A stretch of 64,000 nucleotides of DNA from Glycine soja (lineage: Eukaryota; Streptophyta; Magnoliopsida; Fabales; Fabaceae), in NCBI RefSeq assembly GCF_004193775.1, contig NC_041016.1:43077522-43141521 (forward strand), read 5' to 3'. The notes beneath the pieces are model-generated. The model did no database searches. It was not told the DNA's origin and was given only the letters and a program-made list of their open reading frames with translations. This document shows positions 24,421 to 36,069 of the stretch, in pieces; the first letter of the stretch is position 1; each line of letters opens with the position of its first letter. Made by a program: the position numbers and the translations under genes.

Positions 24421-25018
24421 CAAAAGATTTTAGGCCCATGGGCTCAGTATGAGCCCACTTATCTTTGTACATATTAGATTAGGATTTCATTATTTTTGGG
24501 CCTTGTATTTAGGGCACCTAGACTAGTATTTGTATTGAGGGTAGTTTTGTAATTTCACATGCATTAAGTGAATATTTGATGTGTGTGTTGGGATATAAAT
24601 TTAATTCAATTGGGAGAAGCCCAACCCAATTAAATTTTAGAGGGGGGGTGAGCATTTGCTTGCTACACCTTATTGTCACATCAAATAGTCATACTTTGTG
24701 CATATCCTTCATGTTTTACATGCCTCATGACACCTAAGCACACTTAATGGAGAATCTTGGACTTGATCTTAGATTAGTGGGCTGAACTATAGCTAAAATT
24801 CACTAATTATAATTAGTGAAATTTTGGCTCCACAAATTTAATTTCAAATTCAAGTGAAATTTGAATAGAAATTCAAATTTCCCTCTAATTTTTTGTGACA
24901 CTTAGGCTATAAATAGAGGTCATGTGTATGCATTTTTTTCAACTTTGGCCATTTGAGAATTACCCTTCAAAGTTTAGACCTCATTTGAGGCACAAAATTT
25001 CGTGTTCCTTCTCTTCGT
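24421..25018 (+). repeat. 3' LTR of gypsy copy 2 (truncated)
   Basis: Matches the family LTR from AGATTTTAGGCCCATGGGCT to AAATTTCGTGTTCC and then stops matching. A block of about 100 bp at its start and an internal block of about 70 bp after AGGGC, both present in copy 1, are absent. Confidence 0.8.
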
Positions 25019-25026
25019 CTCCTTCA

Positions 25027-26000
25027 TATGTATACATTACTGAAATTTGGTGTGGGTAAGAAATGTGCACTCGTACCGCACGATCGTGCACCTGTGCAAT
25101 AACCCCTACATGAAATTCCACTTATTTTTCAGTTTGTTTTGTTTGGGCTTAGACTTTGTTTAGCCCATAGCTTTAAATAGGATTTTTCTAGCCTAGTCAT
25201 GGGGGACAAACATTGAGCATTTGATTACTTTGATTCATTCTTCATTGTTTCTCCATCAAGAGCTTCGTCCTCCATGGGTAGTAGCTAAATCTTCTCTTTT
25301 GTAGGGATTTAATGTAATTGGTTTCTTTTCCATATAATTACCTTTTATTTAATAAAGCATTATCATTTTTTCTCTTCTATGCTTAATGTTTTCCTTTTGC
25401 TTAATCACCTTTTTGCATGATTCTATTTATTCATTTGTAATTGAAAAATTCTTTTGAATTGCCAACTGAAGAGAACACTCAATAATTTTTATGCCTATGT
25501 AGGGTAAAAAGGATTAGGCATCAATAAACTCTTTTCCTTAATGAAAATCGTTATGCTAATTCTAGGGATTGATAGTACAATTAAATAATTTAGGTCTTTT
25601 CACTTAAGGAAAAAAGGCTTATATAAAATTGCAGATTGATGATAATATAAGCTTGAACGAATATGAATGTGTAATGATTGCATGATAAGAAGTTCAATGA
25701 AGTTAAATCCCGATGATTTCTTCAATTGATTTAATCTCAATTTTATTTTCATACCAAGTGTTAGTTGAAAGTCTCAAACCAATATTTCTTTCCTTAATTT
25801 CTTTATTTTTATTTCTTTCCTTGATTTAATTATTTTTATGCAAATTGTGCTTTATATTTAGTTACTATTAATTCCAAATATTCGTAGTCTAAAAATTATA
25901 CTTTTAATTACCCAATTATAACACAAGTCCATGTGAAGACGATACTTTCTTATCACTATGTTACTTGAGTAATTTGGTATTCTTGTCAAAATCCCAACAA
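25027..26000 (+). mobile_element. Unassigned LTR-like fragment
   Basis: The sequence joins the truncated gypsy LTR abruptly and ends AAAATCCCAACA. The stretch about 25865-26000, with ACAAGTCCATGTGAAGACGA near its end, resembles the 3' portion of LTRs of Tat/Athila-like elements. No internal region is present. The start is approximate and the call rests on general resemblance only. Confidence 0.3.
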
Positions 26001-27574
26001 ACCTCTACTAAGAAAATACAGTGTTGGATTTGTTAAACTCACTCCAAAATGCATTCAAAAGTAAAGGACACAATTGAATGAATGAAAACTGTATTGATAA
26101 CAAACTTCAAAATTCATCATATACAATATTATGAACATTGCTTATATAGCATGTAACAATCATTGAGGAGTAATTAACTCAACTAGCTCCCTTAATAGGT
26201 AACTAACTGAAGATTGATTATTTAACTAACTTTCAATCTTTGAATCATCCCTAACATTATGTTTTTTGTTTTTTGGATTGTGCAAGAGAGATTAAATGTT
26301 AAATTATTGTTGTAAATATTGTTTCAATGTGAAAACCATAAAAAAAAATTCCTAAACAAGCTTACATTATAAATTAAAGAAATCACATCTAAAACTAACA
26401 CATGTAAGTGATAAAATAATATATTTGTTTCAACATACTTTTTAATCAAACAAAATATAAATAATTTATTTATTTACTTGTGCAATTCTAATCATTTTCG
26501 ATACTTTTTTACTGTTGAAAAAATTCATACACGTGTAGAATTCTAACATCATGACCCGACACTAGAACTACCTGGCCTATTGTGAGGCACGTGATTGATG
26601 TAGATTATATTCTTCCTGCAAAATAAAGTTGAAGATCATTATTAGCACATAATAACATAATAAGGTGTAATTACTTATTGATCGTTATATAGTTCTATAA
26701 ACTTTACCTTTTAATCTTTATAGTTATAAATAATCTCTTTTAACATTCATACATACTATTTGTAATCTTGTAATCTTTAAGACAGTAGGAATTAAAATAG
26801 ATTAGAAATGCAACATAAAGGGGCTAGAAGAGATTAAATTGGTATGTTATTATAAGGACCAATAAGTAATTACACCTTCTTATATATGTTAATATAAAAT
26901 TAAATATGAATTTATTTCTTTTTTTTCAATTTTGGTTCATTTAAGTTTTTTTTTCATTGATTTTTTTTTGTTCATTTTTAGTCTATAAAAATTTGTATTT
27001 TCATAATTTTGGGGGCTAAAAAGCAAACTTATAAAGACCAAAAATTAAAATATTAAACAGACTAAAATTACAAAAGGAAAGACTCACCTGACTAAAAATA
27101 AACAAAAAAATTTAGTGAAATTAAAATTAAAAAAAAAACAAATTTAGATGAACTTAAAATAGAAAAAAAAAACTTGAAGGACTAAAATTTTTAAAAATTA
27201 GACTAAATTCATATTTAAACCAAAATTAAACGTACAACAATTTGGCAGGAATTGTCATTGACGCATTCTTGAGACTTATGCTTCTTTCTCTTTTCAACTA
27301 ATTCCCAACTACTCGAAGGTTGATCTTGAAACTGTAGAGCCTGCATATATTATAAATTGAATTTTTAACTAAAATACTTATTTTCCAAACAAAAGGGAAT
27401 GCCTTTTATAACAATTAATTCTATAATACCAACAAATAAATAAAATAAGCATGGGATCGATTAACATACCATACTAACAAACATAGCTAGCTTTTGGTTA
27501 ATTAATCAAGTACTCTTGTTTTTTTTTTCTTTTCAATTATAACAAAAATTGGATGGATCGGATGGTCATTCAAC
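26001..27574. other. AT-rich intergenic DNA
   Basis: No supported gene. Low-complexity A/T tracts dominate from 26880 to 27240. The part around 26010-26270 could be further LTR debris. Confidence 0.45.
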
Positions 27575-28044
27575 ATGATGCCCCACTTTACAATCCGATC
27601 TCCCGATGGATCCAACACCAAGACTATACTAACCTCTTTCAAACTTAGATCACTTTTTGGATTGCAAGATATTCTAGTTTGTCAAGGGCTTGTGTTTGTA
27701 TCACCCTTGATTAATTCAATTTGTCTGTTAAATGAACTCAAAGAAGTATTGAAGAAATTTGATACCTTAGTTTGAGATTCAAATTCAGCTTCCAACTCAC
27801 ATTCAAAAAATTCATAATCTATTACATTCAGTGGATCTTCTGCATCGAACAAAGCATCTTTGACCTCATCAAGCCATGCTTTCGCATTATTATCAACCAT
27901 CGTCCGCAACTTCTCCTTCAACTTTCTCAGGTCATCGAGTTTTCTTCGCCTAAAGAAGTTCAGAACTGGACGAGAAGCCAACCTGTCAATTGCAACCTGA
28001 AGAGAAGCAGCAACAATTGCACCAACAATCAATTCTTTCTCCAT
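27575..28044 (-). pseudogene. CC-NBS-LRR (CNL) N-terminal fragment
   Basis: The minus-strand ATG at 28044 opens MEKELIVGAIVAASLQVAID, followed by RLASRPVLNFFRRRKLDDL, AKAWLDEVKDALFDAEDPL and VIDYEFFECELEAE. This is the Rx-type coiled-coil N-terminal domain of legume CNL resistance proteins. About 15 residues usual between KLKEKL and AKAWL are missing. The frame closes at 27682, and the next bases keep a degenerate LEYLA...SDLSLK remnant in other frames down to about 27575. No NB-ARC or LRR follows, so it is an isolated, non-functional piece. The CNL remnant at 53.7-56 kb lacks this N-terminus. Confidence 0.75.
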
Positions 28045-30295
28045 GGTAGCTGCAAAAGGAATTGTGCAATGAAGTCGCCAGGTTAATATACTGATGCTGA
28101 TTTTGTTTTTATGTATTTAGGAAACAACATAGAAATCAATGAGTAGGGAAAGTTGGTCCAAATTTGAGTGCATCGTAATCTCCGCGACTGAGTTGAAAGT
28201 TCTCTGACTTATAGAGGATTTTTTATACAATCTATGCGACTATGCTAATTGATCGATTCTATCTTAGAACTCAATAGTTCGAAACAACTGGAATGGATTT
28301 TTAGCGGGAAAGTCACCCTGCAGTTCCTAATATTTGGACTGTTGAATTAACATATTTTACTAAACTTTTACACATGATTAGTATGAACAAGAACAATTCT
28401 GACTGTGTGTGATTTATGAACGTTCTCTTTTGCGCTTCCCACAAACTAGAATCACACTTTTTTTATATCAAAATATTAACAAATGTTTAGGATTCGATAG
28501 GAATCTTAAGCTGTATGCATTAGAAAGACTTTAGTTAAAAGAATAGGATTTATTATTTTTAATCCAAAAATTTTAATTTCAAATTAATAATTGAAGAATT
28601 TTAAAAAGTATATATTTTGGTACAAAAGTATCAATTTTAACACTTTTTAGAAGGAAAAAAATATTGAGCAATGTTAAAAAATTGTTTAATTACCAATTTG
28701 TCACTTAAATTGTAGAAAAAACTCAATTTGATCTCTAAATTTCCAAACACTCCAATCAGTTTCTTTAATTTTTGTAAAATGGTTCAATTAGATCATTTTT
28801 CTCAAATTCAAACTAACATTGCCAGCATGAGAATTATGACGACGTTTTTCATGCATGAATAGTGGTGGTTTTTAATTATTACTATATTTAGGTTATTTTC
28901 TCAAACTACATCTTTTATCTTCTATCTTTTTCAAATTATACATGTTTTTTTAAAAAATTTCAATATACATCATTTTCATGTTACATTGAGAACTCACCAC
29001 AAAGTTTTTTTTCAAAATTAATTTATATATTTAAATTTTTATTTTTATTTAAATTATTAAAATAATATAAATATATTTTTAATTGGTTTTAAAAATACCT
29101 TTTTACTAAAATAATTTTTTAATAAAAAATAATATTATTAAATATAGTTACTTATCTTGTATTATTTAATTTATATAATATATTTTGTAGGTGAAATTTT
29201 TTTAATGTGAATTTTATCTAATAATATATTTACTGTAATAAAAAGATTAAAACTTATAATGCTTATGATGAAAACAAAGAATAACATCAACAAAAACTTT
29301 GCAAATGAATTAGAACATCACATGCATACATTATGTTATAACTTAAATAGAAGTACTACGAAAAAAAGGAATCACCATACTAATGTTTTAGATGTGACTA
29401 AACAATCCTTCCATGCTGGTATCCTAGATAAGAAATAATTCTTGTGAGTTGTGACAGTTCTCCAAAAGAGAAATCACATAACTTGGAATTGGAACAAATT
29501 ATGAAACTGAATTTCTTTCAGGGTAAAGGTTATGGCTTCAAAAGTAGAATCCGTTTCTAGCATGTGGCTGACAATTTAGTTATTGACTATGAAATAAGAT
29601 AAAATCAATCATCTGGATTCAATGATTTTACCAACAGAATTTTTAACTATACCTCCATGTCCTTCCGTTGAAACCATTTCCCTTTTAGCATGAACTCGTG
29701 ATCTAATAAATCACTTTTTGGATCATATTCAGCTCTGCATGCCAGTAACGGATACAATCATAACGTAATAGCATAATAGTTTATGTTAAACTTGAAACAA
29801 AAATACTGCAAAAAAAATTAATGAACCATGCAAATATCAGAACTCGATGCCAGTTCATCTTATGACATAGTTGAAGAAAGATGACCTCAAGAATGTAGCT
29901 ATTTTGTGAATCAAATATAACTGCACAATTAGAAATATGTCAAGGTACTCAGCTTCACCTGATATCCTCAAAATTAGAAGGATGTGCCTTTTCATTGTGA
30001 CACTTGAAAAGATTTTTAATTACACTTACATGATATCTCCATTTCCCTTCTTACTCTTTTTTTTTTTTGGGGCGATGTCTAGTGATGTCGAGATTCAGAT
30101 ACATGCTCTGCGGATCTCATTTTCAAAATACACAAAACAATAGTTATAGTAAATGTAGGTATAAATTAAAAAAATAAAAACTATTTCCATATATTTGTGT
30201 AGAAAAGGAAGAAATTTGCAGAACAAGTTTGTCGAGGCTATCAATATTTACAGTATAGGTATCCTAAAAAGGATTAAAGACTTACATGATACTCA
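28045..30295. other. AT-rich intergenic DNA
   Basis: No supported gene or element end. The strip at 28087-28330 directly upstream of the CNL fragment may include its old 5' untranslated region, but no clear promoter signal was found. A T-rich frame at 29937-30143 is not coding-like. Confidence 0.45.
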
Positions 30296-30370
30296 CATTA
30301 CAGAAAAGTAAGACTTTTAAGAATCTAACACCGAGAACCAAAACCATTCCCCCCCATCAAAGAAAAATGA

Positions 30371-30690
30371 CTAACCCAAAATCCATTTTAACATAGAAGT
30401 CTCTCTGTGCTTCAAACCCATTGCAAAATCCGCCTTTGCCGCCTCGAGCGACCGTTTCTTCTCCTCAGACATCAACATCTCATTCATCTACACAAACAGT
30501 GGCAATGAAAGCATTAATAAAATATAAACAAAAAATCACCTTTTTATTTTAAATTTTAGGGAAACCCTAAAAGAGAGAAAAAGAACAATTACCTGAGAAA
30601 CTTGATCCTTGTGACGTCGAACATCAGAGACCCACCCTTTGTGCTGCATTTGAAGGCGGTCTTCAAGAAACTTGTGGCAGCTCGCAAAGG
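30371..30690 (-). pseudogene. Two-exon gene fragment inside the CACTA-like element
   Basis: On the minus strand the segment ending LEDRLQMQHKGWVSDVRRHK plus DQVSQ stops at 30593 with donor GTAATTG. After a 103-bp intron-like gap an acceptor (TGTGTAG) leads at 30487 into MNEMLMSEEKKRSLEAAKAD, ending with a TAG at 30371. The frame is continuous across the putative intron. The residues are charged and helical, suggesting coiled coil. The family is not recognised. Upstream on the minus strand the frame becomes garbled around 30690-30840 with a repeated TCACTCCTT(C/T)GCGA motif, so this is a partial copy rather than a whole gene. Confidence 0.5.
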
Positions 30691-30860
30691 AGTGAAGCTG
30701 GTTCTGCTAGCTGCGCACCATCTGAACCATCGCAAAGGAGTGAATGTCGCAAAGATGTTGCACCATCTACTGGCTCGCGAAGGAGTGAAGCTGCATTCCG
30801 AAGAAAAGATTTCGTTGGAGGGTTCTACTTAGGGTTCCTTTGCTGGTTGCGCGTGGACTC

Positions 30861-30920
<60 letters not shown>
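30861..30920. repeat. (GT)n(AT)n compound microsatellite
   Basis: About 6 GT units run straight into about 25 AT units. Expect length polymorphism. Confidence 0.95.
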
Positions 30921-30922
<2 letters not shown>

Positions 30923-31154
30923 TTTTTAAATTCAATTGAGATAACGACGGTGTTCAAATAAAATTCGTCGAAATTTTTATGATGAACACATATTCTAAGA
31001 CGGTTTTCAATAACAGTCTTAGAATATGTGACGTACAAGATAGCTTTATTCAGTAAGATCATTACAAAAATGTCACCGATTCATTTTTTAAGGTGGTTCC
31101 AAAAAAACCGTCGTAGAATGTCTGTCATAAAAACGTTCATTTCTAGTAGTGTGT

Positions 31155-32579
31155 ATTTAATTCCAAACACCTAATGCCTTAGGGTGTACTAGTTGAATGG
31201 ATTGAATATGATTAAGTACTTGTATAATTAATGATTAATCAAGAAGGAGTCCGTAGATGCTAAGCAATTAATCACAGCTCTACTAAGATCTTGGTCAAAA
31301 TAATTGAATGAAACAAGAGAATAGTTTTTTAAGTCACATATTAACTTATTAAAGTTTGATAATAATATCATACTCTAAAATTAACTTGGAACTATAAATG
31401 ATGAAAGAAAATATTACATTAGTCTTCTATTACTTCTTGAAGGTAAATAATGTTACTTCATGTTATCTTGATATTAAGGAATATTATTAGACACTAATGT
31501 ACTATCGCTTTGGTATTGAAACTATAGGGTCCTACACAAACAAGCTAGTGTTACAATCTTTCATAAAAAATAAGTTATTTGATAATTAAATTAAAGAATA
31601 TAATTTAATCAAATTAACATTTCAGTGGAATATGGTTATATTTTTTGCGAGCACCGATAATATAATATAAATTTGTATCTTTTCTTAGATGTGAAAGTTA
31701 TCTATAAAATTAGGATTAGATTCTATTATTAATTATGAAGATCGAATTATGTGATTAGTTATTGTAATTAATGTGATTATTTAGAAAGTATATGTGTCTT
31801 ATATGAGGAATGTTCTTAAAACGAAAAGAGGTGAGATTATTTTAAATCAAATCCCTCCTTTCTTGAAAAAGTCCAAATTCACATATCTCTAATATTGTCA
31901 ATAGAAGTATTTGCCTAAGAGTAAATTACAACAAACACAAACTAGAAAACTCAACGAGAGTCTAGTGTCTGAACTTGAAAAATAGAAGTCCTTTACATTG
32001 TTACAATTTTTTGCACTAAAAGATAGGTATTAGATACAGTATAGAAACATATCTATTCCTCATTTCTTTTTTCTACCACAGTGTAGGTGCTTTATTGAAA
32101 TTTCAATATTTATTCTATGCTTTGTTTTCAATCTTTATTCTATGCTTTGCTGGGTAGAAAGCAGAAAGATTTTACAGTCACAGAGAACCTTTACATATTA
32201 TCATTTTGTATGGCAAACAATCAATGTGAAGTTTATTAAAATGTTCATTGAAGTTTTATTCATAATAATAGAGGTTTTAGGAGGTTAGGGATAACATGCT
32301 AGCCTTCATTGTATAATATTCATTTTTTCAATCAATTCAATATGTTACCTCATGAGTATCAATAAAATCATTTGGGTTTCTTTGGGTTGAAATCTCCCTG
32401 ATATGGAATTCTTATGTAATTCTTGGGCTTCCTTTGTCTTCATTATTTTTTTTAAGGAAAAGATAATTATATATATTATTAAGTCACTGAGGATAAAATG
32501 TTCAATATAAGTGGGACTATGATCGAAAAATTGCATACAAGCAAAGGATCTAGATGTCCTAACTATGTATGGGCAACTT
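31155..32579. other. AT-rich intergenic DNA
   Basis: No recognised features between the right CACTA end at 31151 and the LINE relic. Reading frames here are short and AT-driven. Confidence 0.45.
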
Positions 32580-32888
32580 GATTGACTTGACTGCTTACAA
32601 ACTGAACCTTATAGTTATGCAAATTTGATATTTTATGGGAACAACTTCTTAGAATATCTCCGACTTCGTTGTTATGGAATTTCCTTGCCTTCATGACATC
32701 AACAATTTGCATACAATCTGTTTTGACAATTACGTTGATATGATGACGAGAAGAAAGCCATTGAAGAGCAACATAAAGGGCTCTAGTTTCAACATGAAGT
32801 GGAGATGAAGCTCATGTAGAAGAAGAAGAAGACATAGCAGCTATAAATTTACCATTGGAATCCCTCAAGCACGTCGTAGTTACATGCA
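32580..32888 (-). pseudogene. LINE-type RNase H relic (downstream part)
   Basis: Minus-strand translation gives TTTCLRDSNGKFIAAMSSSS, then HVETRALYVALQWLSS and VIVKTDCMQIVDVMKARKF, the plant non-LTR retrotransposon RNase H-like (RVT_3) domain with its ETRAL...AL and TDC motifs. A stop follows VAHT at about 32563. The preceding residues of the domain lie at 35791-36069, on the far side of the CACTA element. Confidence 0.65.
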
Positions 32889-33077
32889 TATCACTACTAG
32901 AAAAGTGAGTTTTTACGACGTTAATTTTACATTGGTTGATAAATAACTGTCTTAGAAAGAACGTGGTGGCATTTTTGTAAATAAAATCTAATCATTCTAT
33001 GACGGTTATACAAAAACCGTCTTAAAAAATTATCATTTTAAGACGGTTTTGTAAAAACATAAAATAGGTGAAGATTA

Positions 33078-33482
33078 TTGTCTGCTATTTTTAATATTTA
33101 TCGTGTCCCTCTAGCTACTCTTCTACGGGCTCCCTCACTCTCCAAAGAGCAAACCCTAGGCCACTGCTACGTCGTCTGGCGCCACTTCCACTCCCTCATC
33201 CCGCTGGTCAAAAAATTTGTCGTTCGTGTCATCTCCGACGACAACTCTTCCTCCTCCTTTGCCACCTCCGACAAGTCTCGCAGCCCTTTCTGGAACCTCC
33301 TCCGCCTTCAGAAGCTAACTACCACCCTCCACGTGACTTGTGCAATTCAACTCGCACACACTCTCTCTCCATCAATATATATACCACCTTCCCTTCATTT
33401 TCCAATCTCTCATCTCCCAACCCGCCCTCGACTCACATCCTTGTCCGATTCGGCGAACGAGTCGAGTGAATCGGGTTGGTAA
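33078..33482 (+). pseudogene. Unrecognised GC-rich coding-like cargo
   Basis: A 134-codon plus-strand frame in GC-richer sequence inside the CACTA element. Residues such as LGHCYVVWRHFHSLIPLVKK and VVRVISDDNSSSSFATSDKS look protein-like to about 33330. The rest is CT-rich, promoter or 5'-leader-like, with TATATATA at 33379-33386. Possibly pieces of two different captured genes. No family was named. Confidence 0.3.
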
Positions 33483-34365
33483 GGTAAGGTACTCTCTAAC
33501 TAACATCCACCAAACTTTTATTCTCTTCTCTCATTCGCAATCCTAGATCTCTGATTCTCTCTCTCTCTCTGATTCCCACATGGCTTCCGAATCTCAAATC
33601 TTAATGATTTAAGGGATACTCTCGCTGCATATTCCAACATCTTCTCTTCTGCTTTGGTTTTTTCGTTGTTTCGTGTTTGAGTTTTTGTGCATTTGGCTTG
33701 AACTTGTGCTGGTAGTTACTAGCTTAGTTGCGAGTTTGGTTTCCGTTAGTTGGATGATGATCGTTGCTTAAACTTGTTCTTGTTGTGGATCTGCTTCGTT
33801 CGCTAGTTTCCTTCGCTTAATTTTTCAAATCAAATAGCGTAAATCTTTATTTCCATTCTTCTGGTGATGGATGACGTTTTTCGTTTTTTATTGACGCATT
33901 AAATGATCGATTCCGGTTTCGTTCTCTTCCTTTTATAGTCAAAGAGATTTCAAATTCTGCTTCATTCTCCAAACACAACGTTTTAGTCGGTAATCACTCT
34001 GTTCTTTTTTTTTGCTTTACTAGTTTACGCATCTTTTTTAGTTAATTTTTAAATCATCCTTATTGACTACTGTTTCATGTTTGATGCTTTTTTAGCTCCT
34101 TATTTTGGATCACGAAGATCACGTGGCTATAGTTGTGAAAGACATTTTTTTAATCTTGTTGAATATGTGGTTGCTTGAGATAGCTTATTAATGTTAGTAC
34201 TTGGAGAGAGATATCAATCTCGATGTTTGATTTCAACTGATATGGAGAATATAGTAAATTATTAATTATTTGATTTCGTGTTTTATTTATATTACATGCA
34301 TTTTAAATATTCCTCTATATCTTTTCTTTTGCAATATAAAAAGTAGTGCACTTGTTTGTTTCCAG

Positions 34366-34663
34366 CACAGGCTCTGTATCTTTTCGGCCGCGAGTCCCGG
34401 TGTTGTGATTGCCAGAACTTTTGTCATCAGAAACAGTGAGAACCCTATTTGGACACAGCATTTCAATGTCCCCGTTGCACATCTTCCTTCTGAAGTTCAC
34501 TTTGTTGTCAAGGACAGTGATATTGTGGGTTCTCAGATTATTGGAGCTGTGGAACATTTATGTAGTGGAACAAGAGTGGAGGGCTTTTTCCCCATCCTTG
34601 GTGCTAATGGGAAACCATGTAAGGGTGGATCAGTGTTGAGTTTATCCAGAGAACAAGCCTCAG
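34366..34663 (+). pseudogene. Phospholipase D (delta-like) C2-domain fragment
   Basis: An exon-like block bounded by a splice acceptor (TTTCCAG, to 34365) and a donor (GTATTT at 34664). It reads VVIARTFVIRNSENPIWTQH, then VHFVVKDSDIVGSQIIGAVE, then GANGKPCKGGSVLSLS, matching the calcium-binding C2 domain of plant phospholipase D delta-type enzymes, which hydrolyse membrane phospholipids to phosphatidic acid. The HKD catalytic domains are absent. A captured fragment with intact splice borders could be transcribed in a chimeric RNA but cannot encode an active enzyme. Confidence 0.7.
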
Positions 34664-34716
34664 GTATTTTTTTCACCCTCTTGAATAAACTTTATGGTTT
34701 ATCCCTGGATGTCTAA

Positions 34717-35774
34717 CTCAAATTTATCATTTATTTTTGCGCATTGGTAACCTAGGCACTCACTAAAAAGAAAATCTCACCATCTGATCATTTATGTGAG
34801 TTCTCTAACTCAGTGAAGGAAAATTCCCAAAGGAAAATTCTAATTAGTAAAGATTAAATAACACAAAAAAATACATTTAATACAATTAATGAACTGTAGG
34901 GTGCGCACGTTTGGATGTGTCAATATGATTTTGATTGATCTTAATTTTCTAAATTTACAGATTCCAGTGTGCGCATTTGTAATTGTAACAAACCTGTTAC
35001 GTTAAGTAGAAAAAATCAAAAGTATTTATTATATAAAAAACTATTTTGTTTATTTTAAATAGTTATTCAGAAGTATTTCATTAAATGTATGGAATTCTCA
35101 TCAATTAATACATTTATTAACAAAAATCGCTTTTTGACAAACATTAATATTAACAAAATCCTTAATATTAATTAAATTGATTTGTATTTCCAAAGCAATA
35201 TTTTTTTGCTGAATAAAAATAATAATAACTTAATATAAATTTCTGTATCTAATGCAAAAAAAAATATTTAATTTTAGTTTTACGCAAACGTATTTTAAAA
35301 TTAAACTTAATTTCAATTTACTACAATCAACCATATTTAATTTTGTAAGATAATATTTATAACTTTTAAACATTGCCAAACATACTATTCCGAAGAACTT
35401 TGAAACTAAGGTCCATAATTTTTTTTTTCAAGAATATGGTAGGCCTAATTGTTAAAGAAAAACAACAAAGAGATGCCACTTTACTAAGCTCAAGGCCCAA
35501 TACATTGTACATGTGTTCTTGTATTCATTTCCAGAGATAATTTTTTTTTTACAGGAAATGTTCTTGCAAGTTGTAATAATCTCTTTCCCTTTTTCTAACG
35601 GTTCCTTTATAAGTAGTATATAGTTTTTAAGTTGTATTTTTTATTTATATAAGAAATATATACCTTGTTTTTTTTATAAAATTCATAAAATTATGCATCT
35701 TTAAAATGTTTTTTATAATAGTATATACACGGGTATGTATTAACTAATAATATTTTTTGGGTAAAAGGCCTTTT
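34717..35774. other. AT-rich 3' part of the CACTA element
   Basis: No coding-like sequence. AT-rich DNA leads up to the right terminal repeat at 35775. Confidence 0.45.
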
Positions 35775-35790
35775 TTTTCCAGTAGTATAT

Positions 35791-36069
35791 AGTTCCTGAA
35801 ATATTGCAGCATCAATATTACATTTCACGAACCCAAAAGGAGGAGGATTTCACTTTGCAGACTTTCGTTGTTCGAACTCGAGCTGAGGTGCTGCTGTCAT
35901 GGAGGCTCTGCCACTCAAAGACTTGTTGGGTTGATTGCTGCAGGCACATATTTAATGGTTTCTCTTTATCATCCCAAACCTTGTTATTGCGCCTCTTCCA
36001 GGGTGTCCATAATGCGGAGACAAAAACTTCAGTATTTGGATATATACGATTGTCTTCATTATCTACCAC
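35791..36069 (-). pseudogene. LINE-type relic (upstream part)
   Basis: Minus strand from 36069 reads LWTPWKRRNNKVWDDKEKPL, typical of the linker between the zinc-binding RVT domain and RNase H of plant LINE elements (W.LWK.RN.K.W). Near 35800-35815 comes NIDAAIF, the start of the RNase H-like domain. The domain continues at 32888 beyond the CACTA insertion. It is non-functional. Confidence 0.6.

Larger units (their letters stand above)
19462..25018 (+). mobile_element. Ty3/gypsy LTR retrotransposon, copy 2 (both outer ends truncated)
   Basis: Same family and orientation as the element at 7038-13381: a 5' LTR missing its first part (19462-20197), primer site, leader, gag-protease-partial RT, and a 3' LTR missing its last part (24421-25018). 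Internal order and the RT deletion match copy 1. The gag region is better preserved, but internal stops remain. Each outer edge meets a different LTR-like sequence, so other elements or deletions removed the ends. Confidence 0.85.
30296..31151. mobile_element. Small CACTA-like element candidate
   Basis: The right end TTTCTAGTAGTG (31140-31151) is the mirror image of the CACTACTAGAAA end at 32892. Inside it lie repeated AGACGGTT / ACCGTCGTAGAATG subterminal motifs (30990-31130). A degenerate partner, CATTACAGAAAAGTAAG at 30296, is the best left end. The flanking trinucleotides (TCA left, TGT right) do not match, so the left end could be wrong. Confidence 0.45.
32892..35787 (+). mobile_element. 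CACTA (En/Spm) non-autonomous element, TSD TAT, with gene cargo
   Basis: The left end CACTACTAGAAAA (32892-32904) pairs with the right end TTTTCCAGTAGTA (35775-35787), which has two differences from the exact inverted repeat. TAT borders both sides (32889-32891 and 35788-35790), the 3-bp duplication of this superfamily. Subterminal motifs such as AAAACCGTCTTAAAA and AAGACGGTTTTGTAAAAAC lie at 32990-33060. The element of about 2.9 kb has no transposase but carries host-like sequence, including a phospholipase D C2 fragment. Removing it brings the two LINE pieces together, confirming the boundaries. Confidence 0.75.

Noticed and set aside
29354..29366. TACTACGAAAAAA as the left end of the CACTA element ending at 31151
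   Set aside because: Lacks the leading CAC, its flank does not match the right flank, and CATTACAGAAAAG at 30296 aligns better.
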